NCBI RefSeq assembly: GCF_023159225.1
Contig: NC_063171.1
Coordinates: 3,515,501-3,579,500, forward strand
Length of the DNA stretch: 64,000 nt
DNA from: Perognathus longimembris pacificus
Taxonomy: Eukaryota; Chordata; Mammalia; Rodentia; Heteromyidae
Reading direction: 5' to 3'
The position numbers were made by a program, and so were the translations under genes. Below, piece after piece: positions 22,666-34,574 of the stretch. Positions within the stretch are counted from its first letter, which is position 1; each line of letters begins with the position of its first letter. A model generated the notes under the pieces. It searched no databases. It was not told the DNA's origin and worked only from the letters and a program-made list of their open reading frames with translations.

Positions 22666-23423
22666 TTATACTCATAATAGCTTCCCAAACTAATTCTGAT
22701 GTCAATTTATTAACAGTACCATGTTCTGAGATACTGATGGCATCAGACCACATTTTCATGTTTACTGCTTTATTTTAAAGGTTCAAAAATCTGAGAAATT
22801 TTAGAAGTTGGACATAGGTAGGTAAATAGATGACAGACAAATAGATGATTGTTAGAAAATAAGAAAATAGATGAATAAGAAGTGATGGACAGATAACTGA
22901 CATATAGAAAGACATTCAGACATAAAGGGACACAGGCACACAGGTAGGTAGCAAATAGGCAGATAGGTTTTCTGTATCAAAGTCTACCCTACTGCCAGAT
23001 GGACACTCATCTCTGTAAAAATTTTAAAGCTTTCCAAAAAAATTACGAACATACTTCTTGATTCATCTTTACTTGTGGACAAAGTAAGAACAAGGAACAG
23101 AGTAGGGAGCAGCACCTAGAAAGACATAGATGCTGCTTTGTGAGTAAATGGAGAGCAGCACAGGGGACTGACTGGGGAGAGATGTGTTGGGAAAATTATG
23201 CCACATTTTGGTAAATAAAAGTCATTGTCACCAAGCCACACAAAACATCCAATACAGAGCACCAGAGGAATCCAGGGGTACTTTCTGTATGGCACATGGG
23301 GCTGGCCTTCCTATTCTTAACTATTTTTATCTACACAGTGGGTTGAATTTCTGATAAGTAGCTGAGTACATGATTAACGTGAGGTTGAGTGGGGGGAAGT
23401 GCAGATTGTTTTTGCTAGTTTAT

Positions 23424-23705
23424 CTCTTTTTTATTATTTTTCCTTTATTGTCAAATTGTAGAACAGAGGGGTTACAGTTTCATATGTAAGGCAGTGAGTA
23501 CATTTTTTGTTGTTGTTGCTTAGAGATTAATTACATTAAGAATATTTAATAAACCAAGAAACATTCCCCAAGATATGCAGAGACAGAGTTTCCAGGATTT
23601 CTTATCATGAGAGTATGGTATTTACATTATTTAAGGAATTGGTTGCTTTGATCTAAGTGAGTACATTTCTTGTTCAACTTGTTACATCCTCCCTCACATG
23701 CTGGT
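23424..23705 (-). mobile_element. L1 3' end fragment, antisense, split by a small retrocopy
   Basis: The first part is 23424-23505 (ttattgtcaaattgtagaac ... gcagtgagtacattt). It continues at 23656-23705 (agtgagtacatttcttgttc ... ccctca). The interruption is the 150-bp insertion described separately. Confidence 0.8.
23506..23655 (-). mobile_element. 150-bp retroposed insertion of unknown origin
   Basis: The insert sits in a known L1 3' end and is flanked by an exact 13-bp duplication, agtgagtacattt (23493-23505 and 23656-23668). It begins tttgttgttgttg on the plus strand, that is, an A/CAA-rich tail on the minus strand, with ATTAAA about 30 bp upstream of that tail. This is what target-primed reverse transcription of a short polyadenylated RNA would leave. 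The body matches none of the repeats I recognise here. It could be a 3'UTR scrap of a cellular mRNA or a rare SINE. Confidence 0.75.
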
Positions 23706-24779
23706 AGTGTAAAACCAAGCCATAAATTGAAAGCAACAGCCTGAGAATTAGTCTGATACTTTATGACATTTCTCTTTCCTCAAGAAAATGTGACAGTCAT
23801 ATTTTCTGTTACACAGAGGAAAACTCTGGTTGTAGGCTAAGATGACAGATGACTTGTGTTAACAAAGAGAGAAACACTACCAAAAGCTCCTCTTCACTTT
23901 GTCTACGTTGTGTGTATAGACCATTTACTGCCTGTTTCATGAAGCAAACCAATTATTTTATGGATTTATTATTGAGGCATTTGTTTCTAACATTATTGCA
24001 ACCTTCAAAAGTATCTGCCACTTTGAGTAATATTAGTCACTTTCCCTTGGTAAAATTTCAGCCTCAGGAAACCTAATGCACCAACCCAGGAACATAAAAA
24101 AAAAGAAAGCATAATGCTCTGTTTAGAAATAACTAAAAATAAAAACCTAGTTCCTAATATGCTGTAAGAAAAAAACAAAGGGTATGGGAAAGTATTAAGA
24201 AGGAAGCACATTTTTCTTTCCTCTGGAAAAACAGATGATAGAAAAAACATAAGGAAATCATGTCAATATCAAACAGAATATTACAAAAATAGATTAACAA
24301 GTTACAAATAGTGATTACCCTTCTGCTCTGCTGTACCATCTCCCTGACTGGCCTCCTCATCAAATCGTGCTCCAGCCTTGTCCGCACAGGCTAATGGAAG
24401 ATGTCAGAGTTATATGAACAAGAAAAATTAGAAGGTGACATCATCCCTGGGTTTACTCTGTAAATTAGAGGACAGGATGGAAGTTTTTGATAATAAACTC
24501 CTTCTGGGACACTAAATAAGAATGTAATAAGAGTGCTAAAGAAGGTAATAGTTATCTCTTTGAGAGAGTACTGGTTTTATTTCTGGTCTACTTTTAGTTG
24601 TTATTTAATTGTTATTATTACACAGTTGTACAAGGGCAGGAGATGAGTAGAATGCTTCTTGGTCAATGCCACTCCTTATTTTGTTCTTCCTTTGTTCTCC
24701 CTGTTCCCCCTCTCATTTGCTTTTATCTGTCTTAATGTTAAACTTGAAAGCTTAACCAGAATTAAGAATAACATCAAAT

Positions 24780-24980
24780 ATCACCAAGATAATAAAACTT
24801 TTTAAAATTGTACTTTTATAAGTATAAGACTACAAGTGTATAAGTGTAAGAATATAAAGGAGTTACCATCCATAAATTATGAATTCAGTGCACATTGTCA
24901 TCTCTTTATCATTCACCACCCCCCAGCCCTCCCAACCAAAGACCTGCCCTCAATATTCTTAATTTCTGTAGGCTATGCAT
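24780..24980. repeat. Dispersed repeat R1 (antisense L1-like 3' end)
   Basis: Shows the R1 pattern: 'aaaggagttaccatccataa', 'agtgcacattgtcatctctt', then a C-rich run. Compare 8325-8560 and 34575-34760. Confidence 0.45.
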
Positions 24981-25848
24981 TGAATATTATGACTGAATTC
25001 TCCCCATCCTTCCTCCGGTCTTTAAACTTTATCCATGAAACATGGAAGTTGGTTAATGTATAACAATCACTTAAAACTTTCTATACATGTATGTGTAACT
25101 TTTTATTGGAATAAACTTAAGTGGTTTAATTAATTACTAGGGGTTTTCAAAATATGTTTATGCATTCATGTTTTTTGATCAAATTCATCCTACTTAACAT
25201 TCTTTCTTACCTTCCTTGTGTTTTGAAAACAATTTCAATGGATTTCATTTTTTCATACATGCATAAAAGTATGTTCATTTAGCCTCCCAGTAACTTTTGT
25301 GGCATATGACTATGTTTATCAGGTGTAAAATCTGACACTCAGAGTTCAAATACTGTGTTATTCTCCACACCACCAGACAGTGCCATGGTAGGAATAAAAC
25401 TGAGTCCATTTCCTTTATAGTTCCATCTTGCCTCCTCTTCATTGCATTAATGGTAGTACACCTTTCCTATATACACACACTTAGAATCTATGCTTCTTCA
25501 GTGATTTATTCTATTTGAGTGTGTTTTTTATTTTAATTAAAATTTATTGGAAAATGTAAGAAATCAAGCTGGTTCATTAAAATTTTGAAAATAATTTTTA
25601 ATAGTTGGTCTAATAGTTCCTAGCATTCACAAAGCAGAAGCATTATGTTAATGAGCCTGAAGCTCTCCTGGACAATATACTTAGTTCTAGGCCAGTCTAG
25701 ACTAAAGAGCAAGATCATGTGTCAAAAACAAGTAAATAAAAAAGGAAAAAATAATGGTTTATAATGTATCCACCCAGACAAAAGTAATACTTTAAAACTT
25801 GTATCTTCAGTAAAACTTGCAAACTTTTGTTAATGCACATCCTCCCTG

Positions 25849-25895
25849 GGGCTGGGAATATGGCCTTGTGGCAAGAGTGCTTGCCTTGTACATCT
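25849..25895 (+). mobile_element. 5' fragment of an IDL-Geo SINE
   Basis: About 45 bp of the ID-like monomer (ggggctgggaatatggcctt, then gtggcaagagtgcttgcctt) and then unrelated sequence. No Geo unit follows. Confidence 0.75.
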
Positions 25896-26232
25896 CCCCT
25901 CATCCTTATGGGAAGCAGCTGGGAAACACAGAGCAGAACAGAACCAAAAGCCCTCTCAGATCTTTGCATCCAAATTAAAAACAAAAGCTATTTTCATATA
26001 CAGTTTCTGAAAAGATGTTGATTCATCTCTCATAAAATGGAAGTACTAGCAGGACATCATTCTTTTGAGACAGGGTTCTTCTCTTTTAGGTCCACTCTCT
26101 TAACATGCAGCCTGGTTTAACCTTCAGGACATGGCCTGAAGCTGGTTTATTTTACTCCTTTTCTATCTGGCTTCCTGTAAGGCTCCTATAATACAATCCT
26201 TGGAGGGCTGGTGAAAAAAATATCTGGCCCCT

Positions 26233-27130
26233 CCAAAAGGGAACCCTACTTCATTGTTGGTGGGAATGTAAACTGGTTCAGCCACTCTGAAAAGCGGTAT
26301 GGAGATTCCTCAGAAGGCTAAACATAGAACTCCCCTATGACCCAGCAGCCCCACTTTTGGGTATCTATCCAAAAGACCACAAACATAATCACACTAAAGC
26401 CACTAGCACAACAATGTTCATAGCAGCACAATTTGTCATAGCTAGAATCTGGAACCAACCCAGATGCCCCTCAGTAGACAAATAGATCAGGAAAATGTGG
26501 TACATATACACAATGGAATTTTATGCCTCTATCAGAAAGAATGACATTGCCCCAGACCCAAAGAAACATGGACTCTATGGTCTCCCTTATTGGGAATAAT
26601 TAGTACAGGTTTAGGCAAGTCACAGCAGAGGATCACAGGAGCCCAATAGCTATACCCTTATGAACACATAAGATAATGTTAAGTGAAATGAACTCCATGT
26701 TATGGAAACGATTGTTATATCACAGTTGTAACTAATTTCAACGTGCCATATGTAACTGTAGCCTCTATTATTGATGATCTTCTTGTATCACCTTCCTGTG
26801 GTTGTACCTACACTTTCTCTGTATCTTATCTGAGTATATTGGAAACCAGGTATACTGGTATTAGAACTAGGAAATTGGAAGCGAATACCAAAATCGAGAG
26901 ACACAGGGTAGAAAAAGACAAACAATTACAAAAGCAATACTTGCAAAATTGTTTGGTGTGAATGAACTGAACAACTCATGGTGGGAGGGGGGGAGGGAAA
27001 GGGAAAGGGGGAGGGGGGAGGGGGGAATGAGGGACGAGGTAACAAACAGTACAAGAAATGTATCCAATGCCTAATGTATGAAACTGTAACCTCTCTGTAA
27101 TTCAGTTTGATACTAAAAAATATAAAGATA
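26233..27130 (+). mobile_element. 5'-truncated L1 with a perfect target-site duplication
   Basis: Contains the end of ORF2 from the Cys-rich C-terminal motif onward plus the full 3'UTR, AATAAA-like end and A-rich tail. A short deletion around 26552 removes about 55 bp of ORF2 relative to 16050. Flanked by identical 19-bp copies (seven A then tatctggcccct) at 26214-26232 and 27131-27149. Confidence 0.95.
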
Positions 27131-27709
27131 AAAAAAATATCTGGCCCCTTTACTGCTCTGTTGACCGTCTCTGGCCACTGGATAGCTGTGTGTAACAGGG
27201 GCTGCTGGCAAGGTACATCTCCACAAAGACTAGATGTAAATGGCATGGGTGGGATGCAGGCATCTGCCTTGTGCATATACCCAGGCGAGGGCTCACCAGA
27301 AGCTACTAATTTGGTTCTACATTAGCACAGCATGGAGGGAATTGGCAGGTTTAGAGGTGACAACTCCTGATACCTGTGTGAGAACCATCTCCTTACTGCT
27401 CTACCAGCATTCCTGTTCTTAACCACCAGCCATTCCTGTTCTTATCACCAATCTCCTGCACTAAATCTATTTTATCTTGAAATATGCAGTGTCTGTACAT
27501 TATGGAAACTGATTGACGATGATAATACCCAATGAGTTGTTATATTACACATTTTATACTAGTGAATAGTTATTCTGTGCTCAAACTCATTATAAATTGG
27601 ACTGAAATTTTAAAAAAAAACTCACTCTTTAAATGTGTTTTCTAAGGTAATTTTCCATGGGGTACACAGCAACCTAAAACATACTATACATAATGGAATG
27701 CTTTTCCAA

Positions 27710-27860
27710 AAGCTTCTTTTTAAAATTACTTTTAGGTAGTTGAACAAAGGAGTCACCATTCAGCAAATTATTATGTGAATACAATGAATCTTGATCAGTG
27801 ACACTTCTTTCATCATTCTCCTCCAACCCCCTCCCTCCCCCAAAAGCTTCTTCATGCTGT
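27710..27860. repeat. Dispersed repeat R1 (antisense L1-like 3' end)
   Basis: R1 pattern: 'ggtagttgaacaaaggagtc', 'gaatcttgatcagtgacact', then C-rich 'ccaaccccctccctccccca'. Short and diverged. Confidence 0.45.
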
Positions 27861-27966
27861 GCTATAGGACAGAACTTCAGCTGCACTAGCATGGAACTTT
27901 GTGTGCCTTCCATTTTACTCAATGGGTTAGGCACATCACAATTTAGCTTATCTTTATCCTTCCTGT

Positions 27967-28012
27967 TGTGTATATATATATATATATATATATTATATAT
28001 TATATATATATA
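27967..28012. repeat. (TA)n microsatellite
   Basis: About 45 bp of TA repeat with a short interruption, at the right end of block B. Confidence 0.95.
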
Positions 28013-28685
28013 ACTTCATATGTTAATGAATATAACTATTACTTTTATTTAAAAAGTAATTTTATTCTCAGATTTTTATACTGAAGTATTTAATTTATAT
28101 GTTCAAAACAGTGATTTCATCAGTAGCATGGATTGCAAAACTATTTTTTAGTTTTTATTCTAATGTTTTATAGTAGAATTTAAAAGACACATATTAGCTT
28201 TATATTATACATTAATGTTAATTATTTTTGTGCTTTTCCAGTTGCAAAGTTATTCTGAATTTTAATCATTTAAAATGGCCATCTGAGTAAACTTCAGAGG
28301 TATTAAAAACAGCATCGAAGTATTGCTTACAATTGTTGAAAACTAAAGGTATTTTATATTCATCAAGAACAGAAAGAAATAATAAATGATGGTATAGACA
28401 ATGAATTAGCTCCTATACATCAAAAAACCAATAATTCAATGAAATTAGCTGGATAAATTGTAGAAATGTAATAATAAAGACAGAAACAACAATGAAGAGA
28501 AATAAATAATATACACCATATGATCCACCAGAACATACATGGTGGTCATCCTTAATTATGTGGGGTAGTATATTTGTTAATCAGAGCAGGTACCAAGAGT
28601 AGGCTATTCATGTTATAGTACTTTTGAAGAGAACTTGATCAGGAACTTTTTCTTTCCACATCTTGAAAATGATATAAGAAAGCTT
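28013..28685. other. AT-rich intergenic DNA without a recognised gene
   Basis: No ORF, SINE or L1 landmark recognised. Confidence 0.5.
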
Positions 28686-28800
28686 CAAGAGCTTAAGCAA
28701 GGCCCCAAATGTCACACAGCTTTTTATGATGTCACTGGCAGATCAGGAAACTAAGAACTGGCTGGTTTTAAGTTCAACCTCTTTCAATTACTGCATTTCA
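28686..28800 (-). mobile_element. Possible MIR (ancient mammalian SINE), antisense
   Basis: The segment around 'aatgtcacacagctt', 'gtcactggcagatcaggaaa' resembles the conserved MIR core in antisense. MIR is present across mammals. The match is short and judged by eye. Confidence 0.45.
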
Positions 28801-28834
28801 TTACAACCATTCCACAGTATACTGGCAGCTTCAA

Positions 28835-29228
28835 ATAAGATTTTATTATTTATTTATTTATCCTATTTATTGTTATTATAAAAGTGATATATAGAGGGGT
28901 TATGGTTACATAAGTCAGATAAAGAATACACTTCTTTTTGAACAATGTCACCCCTTCCCTCTCTTCCAGTTTTTCACATCTCCACCCACAAATTGTCTAG
29001 TGAGTACCATTGCTGCATTTGTTCATGCTTTGTCCTTTCATTTCTGTGTCCCCCCTTTACCCTCCCAATGATAGATAAAGGAACAAACAAGACACAAATT
29101 AAAAGGAATAAAAACAGCAACAAAGGGAAAAAAAGCCCTCTTGTTTCCATTTCCTGGAATTCATTTTGATAGACACTATTTTATATGATCAGAGGCACAA
29201 AGCTATTGTGTCTTTGTTATCCTGTCCT
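28835..29228 (-). mobile_element. L1 3' end fragment, antisense, truncating an OR pseudogene
   Basis: T/A-rich start, then 'ggggttatggttacataagt', 'aacaatgtcaccccttccct' and the A-rich segment near 29095-29130, as in the copy at 22175. It ends where the OR-like sequence begins at about 29235, so this insertion or its target removed or displaced the 3' half of the OR. Confidence 0.8.
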
Positions 29229-29234
29229 AAGATG

Positions 29235-29860
29235 ATCTCTGAGGGGAAAGGAGTGTGGAGATGCAGCACAGGTAAGTTAGCCCCTTGTACGGGGAGATGG
29301 CAGAACAGGGCATCTTCAGCTAGCCAGGAGCCTCCCAGGAGCAGCTCAGTAATTTTATAAATTTACAAAGGGGGATGTTCATAGTACTATGGGGTGAGCA
29401 ACATGTCATCTGCTATTCCTAGGATCCCAGTATCCAGTCACCAGGAGCTGGCAGACCTTTGGGTTCATCAGAAGTGGGTAGTGGAAAAAGTCTTCAAGTG
29501 GAAGCATTGTAATCTTAGGCCATGGAAGACACAAACAATATTTAGTTCCATCAAGTGTCAAGTAGCAGAACATCTGGAGCCCACAACCAGAAGGGAAATT
29601 ATATGTTCTCTGTTGACCTGACCCATATGCATTTGGGGCACTGTCACGAATATACTGTGTGGTCCATGAAGTATAGCTGGCTGATGAAGTACATGAGGGT
29701 GCAGAGGTAGGGTTTCAAGTGGAGGAGGAAGATGAGGAGGGTATTTCTACCTAGGACCATCAAGAGAAATATCATCACAGTGCAGAGGAGGACAGCACAG
29801 TTGGTATCATTGAAAGCCTCCCACGATCAGAACTAGCTGTAGAAGTTTCATTCCCTAGAA
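29235..29860 (-). pseudogene. Decayed, 3'-truncated olfactory receptor pseudogene
   Basis: No long ORF marks it, but a six-frame reading of the minus strand gives ordered OR hallmarks. Near 29855 is an NETST-like N-terminal glycosylation site. TM1-TM2 reads GRNTLLIFLLHLKPYL then CTLMYFISQLYFMD (29690-29775), equivalent to GN...LHTPMYF(L)SQLSLMD. A VPK remnant and a decayed TM3/DRY region follow (29480-29640). TM4 has PK..., then DW(I)LGS (29410-29460), and a loop-2 MNIPLCK remnant lies near 29370-29385. It stops after a TM5-like segment at about 29240. Multiple frameshifts and stops are visible, and TM6-TM7 are missing, replaced by L1 sequence. It belongs to the OR family 2 style; the subfamily is uncertain. 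Confidence 0.8.
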
Positions 29861-30282
29861 TACAGTTTTCACCTAAAGAAAAAGAGTAAGAATCATGGAA
29901 TTGTGTGCATGACTTTCCTAGCTTTCTTTGGTAAGACAAGCACTATCTGCCTTTTCCCAAACTTTAGCTTGACAGTGACTGAATCAGGGTTCGAGTGTTA
30001 GAGGTGTTAGGCTCCATGTTGGCCAGAAGGGTAAAATGACATATGAAATAGACATTTGAATTTGACCACCTAAGAGCTGTGAGAAAAGAGAAAAAGTTAA
30101 CAGTCTTAACTAAGACTTCCTCCCAAATAGACACTCTGAAAGGACTTCCTTACGCTATGGTTAGAGAGAAAGGAAATGTACAATAAGGATGTGACAGAAG
30201 TAGAATTGAGGTATTCACAGTTTTTAGACATCCAGCACTCAGTGATGGGAATCACGCCTGATGCAAATGTTAATGAAATGAA

Positions 30283-30283
<1 letters not shown>

Positions 30284-30325
<42 letters not shown>

Positions 30326-30520
30326 GTACTGGGACTTGAACTCAGGACTCATACTCTTGCTCAGTTTTCATGGCTGGTGCTCTACCAATTCATAGCTCCA
30401 TTCCAATAGTTTGCTAGTCACTTGAAGATGGAGACCCACAGACTTCTTTCCTGGTTTGGCTTTGGGTTGCTATATTCCACATCTAAGCAATAGCCCCTAA
30501 GGCTCAACTACCTGGTCTTC
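30284..30520 (-). mobile_element. B1/7SL-like + Geo SINE, antisense, with (GT)n tail
   Basis: A (GT)n run at 30284-30321 is followed by antisense Geo and B1-like units (gggacttgaactcaggact ... ctaaggctcaactacctgg). The left half is diverged. Confidence 0.8.
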
Positions 30521-30859
30521 TTAATATTTTCTGTCATTATATAGCTCCATTTTCCCCTTCTCTCATTAGCACTGTACAACTTATTGAGCTGTTTCCAATA
30601 TGGCTGAGATCCACAAGAAATACAGTAGTTGAGACAGCTGAGAGGACTCACATGGCAGGGCAGGGCAATGGTAATGAGCTGCGGATGGCCAAACAGTCCA
30701 TAGTGAATGCTAAGATCTTTCATTTATGTCCACAGAGAAATGCTTTTTATAAGAACTGAAAAAGTAAAAGGTCTAGGTACTCTAAATATCAACTATGTGT
30801 TTATTTGGAAGACAAATTATATATATAATAAATATTATAATGTTAGATATATTATAATA

Positions 30860-31526
30860 TAATATATATAATTTATTTTTTTCCTTTTATTGTCAAAGTG
30901 AAGTACAGAATGGTTACAGTTTCATATGTAAGGCAGTAAGTACATTTCTTGTTCAACTTGTTATCTCCTCCCTCATTTTTCCCCTGCCTCCTCCTTCCCC
31001 CTTTCCCTTTGCGTCCCAGGAGTTGTACAGTTGGTTTACACCAAATGGTATAATAAGTATTGCATTTGGAATGGTTTGTCTTTTTATCCTTTGTCTCTTG
31101 AGTTTGGTATTCCCTTCCCCTTCCCTAGTTCTTATACATGTATATACAGTATCCAGGGTACTAAGATGAGATACAGTGATAGCAGGGGTACAACCACAGG
31201 AGGGGAATAGGACAGAAACAAAAAAAGGTAGTTTCACATGGCATGTTAAAAATAATTACAACAATGATATACCACTTGTTTCCATAACGTGGAGTTCATT
31301 TCAGTTAGCATCATCTTATGTGTTCATAAGGGCATAGCTATTGGGCTCTTGTCGTCTCTGCTGTGACTAGTCTAAACATGTACCAATTATTATTCCCTAT
31401 GAGGGAAACCATAGAGTCCGTGTTTCTTTGGGTCTGGCTTACTTCACTTAGTTTAATTTTTTCCAAGTCCTTCCATTTCCTCACAAATGGGGCAATGTCA
31501 TTCTTTCTGATAGAGGCATAGAATTT

Positions 31527-31530
<4 letters not shown>
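30860..31530 (-). mobile_element. L1 3' end with end of ORF2, antisense
   Basis: Full antisense 3'UTR from the T-rich tail (30877-30893), 'tattgtcaaagtgaagtaca', through 'ttaccaattattattcccta', to the ORF2 C-terminus at 31417-31530. The last is readable on the minus strand as [20 protein letters not shown]. 5'-truncated, with the truncation point at a GT repeat. Confidence 0.9.

Positions 31531-31566
<36 letters not shown>
31530..31566. repeat. (GT)n microsatellite
   Basis: About 36 bp of GT repeat at the truncated 5' end of the antisense L1. Confidence 0.95.
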
Positions 31567-31889
31567 ATAATTTTTTTGGTTTGCTTATGCCATTTGGTCT
31601 TCAACATTAGTACCAAAAATGCCCATCATCACTATATAGTGGCTAAATGAGGGAACAGGTGGACTTGTTGAATTAAGGTTTTCATAAAGCTCAGTAATGT
31701 TCCAGAGGTGTGTCCCAGCAACAAAGCACTGAGTTCAAACTCAGTACCATCAAAAATAAAAATAAAGTACAGTTGATAATACAACTTACATGTCCCTGTT
31801 CTCTATTTCTGCTCACTTAAAAAACCAGTAATCAATCTCTTGTTTTACTCAGTGAACACTCTGCCTATATGCATCAGTTTGTTTTTTTT

Positions 31890-32260
31890 TTAAAAGAAAC
31901 TTTCAATTGAATGACTTTAATCATATGTCAATTTCTGTATTTATTTCACTTATTGCTCAGTCTAGAATTTCCAGAACTGAATTCAATAAGAGTGGGGAGA
32001 GTAAAGACACTTGTCTCATTTCTGACTTTAAAGGAAGTTATTTCATTTCTCCTGTTTTATATTCCCCCTGTAGTATATTAGCTATGTCATATATAGCCTT
32101 TATTATGTTGAAGTACATTAACTCTATCTTCCTTCCTTCCTAACTTTTATTATGCAAAGGATGCTGAACTTACTCAAAGACTTTTACTTGTCTCAATTGC
32201 AATGAGCATGTGTTTCTGCTGATTCTGTGTATGTGATATCTTGCATTCATTGGTAGTCTA
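31890..32260 (-). mobile_element. Old L1 RT fragment, antisense
   Basis: Matches the 1-570 RT fragment in order: 'ctagaatttccagaactgaa', 'caataagagtggggagagta', 'tatgtcatatatagccttta', then decayed sequence. Non-coding. Confidence 0.7.
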
Positions 32261-33880
32261 TCACAATGCATATGTGAGGAAAGCTCAAACTCCACTGGCT
32301 GAGTGGAGAGTTAAACCCAAGCTTGACTGGCTCCGGAGGAAGCCAGGGTTTTCCCCAGGGCTAGGCCAGCCATCTCATGCAGCAGTCCCAAGCCACAGCT
32401 GGCCAGCACTTCCAGCAAAATGGTCATCTTATGGAATACCCTCCATCCAGAAACTCAGATATCACTCATTCACAATTAAAATGAAAACTACATTGTTGTA
32501 GGGCACACAAATGATTTGAGATGTTAAAATATTTCTTGAGATACGATTTCACATTCTCTAGCTACAACTATTTGATATGAACCTGCCTAATTTGTCTTTC
32601 CTCAGCTTCTCCAGTGTAAAGTAACTGCGATGAGATACACTAGCATTCAAACACATTTTCCCTTGGAATAAGGACAGGCATAGAGTGTGAGACATGAGCT
32701 TGCTCCATAAGGATTGTACTTCAGGAACTGTTTGATGGATAACTTTAAAGAAGTATTTTTTCTCTCCATTAAACAATTTCCAAGTAGTTAGCAATCACAA
32801 AACAAAGAATTTCTTTAAAGTTTCCATTGCTATAAAGACAATAAGTTTTTAACTATGTCATCTTGCAGACAAAAGCTATAGAATGTTGGACAGTGATCGG
32901 TTTTCATATGAGGTTTTCAAAAAGCCCAAATGCTTGGCTCGAGTCTCTGGTTAATTGAGGTCTGGGGACAGATTCCCCTGAGATACTCCTGAATAATTAC
33001 CAAAATATGGGGCACACAAAAGCTATGGAATAACTTTCTTTGGTACAAAAGATAGGAGTGGGACATCACACAGTGTTCTCAAGACACAAACCAGGTGTCT
33101 CATGGAGATGTAGCTAGTTCTTTTTCATGGACTAGGAAATGCCAGTAAGTAGTTTCTCAAGACAAGAGAAAGAGCTATGGAATTTGGAAAGCGGCTTTAG
33201 CTACTTAAAGCAAACTTGGCAGCAAAAAAAATGGGAGTCTGAGGAAGAATATTAACTTACTTAATAACCAAACAATTGATTTCTATGCAAGAAGCTGTGC
33301 ATTCCATCTCTGAAGCATACATTTGCAGAAGAAACCTTTCAAAAGCAGGAGTGTATAAGATTGCTTCACATGAAAAGAAAGAATGCTTTTCAAATTGAAT
33401 CACAAGTCATAAAATATATTTCCTCAACCAATGAAAGCAGTAAGAAATAAACAATAGATTTCTAGCACAGTAGGTAACATGTAATTGCCTAGAAGGGCAG
33501 AATAGTTTCTTAATGGAAAGAGGTGTCAGAAGGAAGTTCCCGTGTCCCCATATGTCATCAGTCAACGCCTAACAGGGGACACATGAAGAACACTGATGTG
33601 GCTCCCTCAGCTCTTCTTCCAGACATCACATAAACCCATGTAAAAAGTCAGCAGAACAGTGCGTGCAAAGGGCTCGGCAGGTTAGTAAAGGCTGACTACG
33701 CCCAACATTACCGTTATCTTTACTGGTAATATTTTCATTGGGGAAAGCAATAATGCCCTCACCCATGCATTTTTTTGTGATTCCTGTACTTTGTGTTGGG
33801 AATAGCCCTATTTTTTTGTTCTGCAGTACAAAAACAACTTGCTAACAGTAAAATTATATATTTTATTCTGTTTTAATTTA
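32261..33880. other. Intergenic DNA without a recognised gene
   Basis: Apparently single-copy. A slightly GC-richer patch at 32290-32460 has only short ORFs on both strands without domains. I recognise no repeat. Confidence 0.5.
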
Positions 33881-34003
33881 TATTGTTAAAATTTTTAATC
33901 ATTATTATAAAGGTGATGTACAGAGGGGTTAGAGTTATATAAGTCAAGTAAAGAGTGCATTTCTTTTTGAACAATGTTGCCCCTTCCCTCGCTCTACAAT
34001 TAC
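33881..34003 (-). mobile_element. L1 3' end fragment, antisense (short)
   Basis: About 120 bp with 'aaggtgatgtacagaggggt' and 'aacaatgttgccccttccct', the same landmarks as at 28835. Confidence 0.75.
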
Positions 34004-34259
34004 ATTTTTTTAGAAAAACAGCTTGCTGTGCAGTGGAGTGGGGAGCAATCTGTCTATGCTTTTACAATGGGGTCTGCCTATTATCCCACTAAAATATTCC
34101 TGCAGGGTTTCTTTGACTGTTAGTCACTCTGACTTCAGGCTGTTCAAAGGAAAAAAATTGAATATGCTGAGTTATTGATAGGAAAGGTGACAACTGACAG
34201 AGGAGGAAAAAAGATGTCACCTATTGTAGCAGAGTTAAACTCCCTCTTTTCCTCATTTC

Positions 34260-34292
<33 letters not shown>

Positions 34293-34507
34293 TTGGGAGA
34301 GAGTTTTGGGGTATGGGGCTGTCACTGAGCTCTTTTGCTCAAGTCTAGTGCTCTACCACTTAGAGCCACTTCCAGTTTTTGAATGATTGATTGGAGATAA
34401 GAATCTCATGGGGACCTTTCTGCTTGGGCTGGCTTCGAACCACAATCCTCAGATCTCAGCCTCCTGAGTAGCCAGGTTTACAGTCATGAACCACCAGTGC
34501 CCATCTC
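34260..34507 (-). mobile_element. B1/7SL-like + Geo SINE, antisense, with (GT)n(GA)n tail
   Basis: (GT)n and (GA)n at 34260-34292, then the antisense Geo unit (ctctaccacttagagccac) and antisense B1-like unit (ctcagcctcctgagtagcca). Confidence 0.88.
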
Positions 34508-34574
34508 TTTTCCCTATTTCTAGATGAACCAAGATCACTAGCATTATCCATTTGAGGCCTAAAGCATGTGTTTT

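Larger units (their letters stand above)
22060..27960. repeat. Duplicated block B, partner of 4150-8290
   Basis: Collinear with block A (anchors listed there). It is longer because it gained L1 pieces (22175-22665, 23424-23705, 26233-27130), a 150-bp retrocopy (23506-23655) and a SINE fragment. It lacks the three B1-Geo SINEs of block A. Those differences show that the duplication predates most insertions inside it. Confidence 0.75.

Noticed and set aside
32440..32480. Short resemblance to antisense OR sequence (ccagaaactcagat)
   Set aside because: Only about 40 bp and not accompanied by other OR motifs; probably chance.
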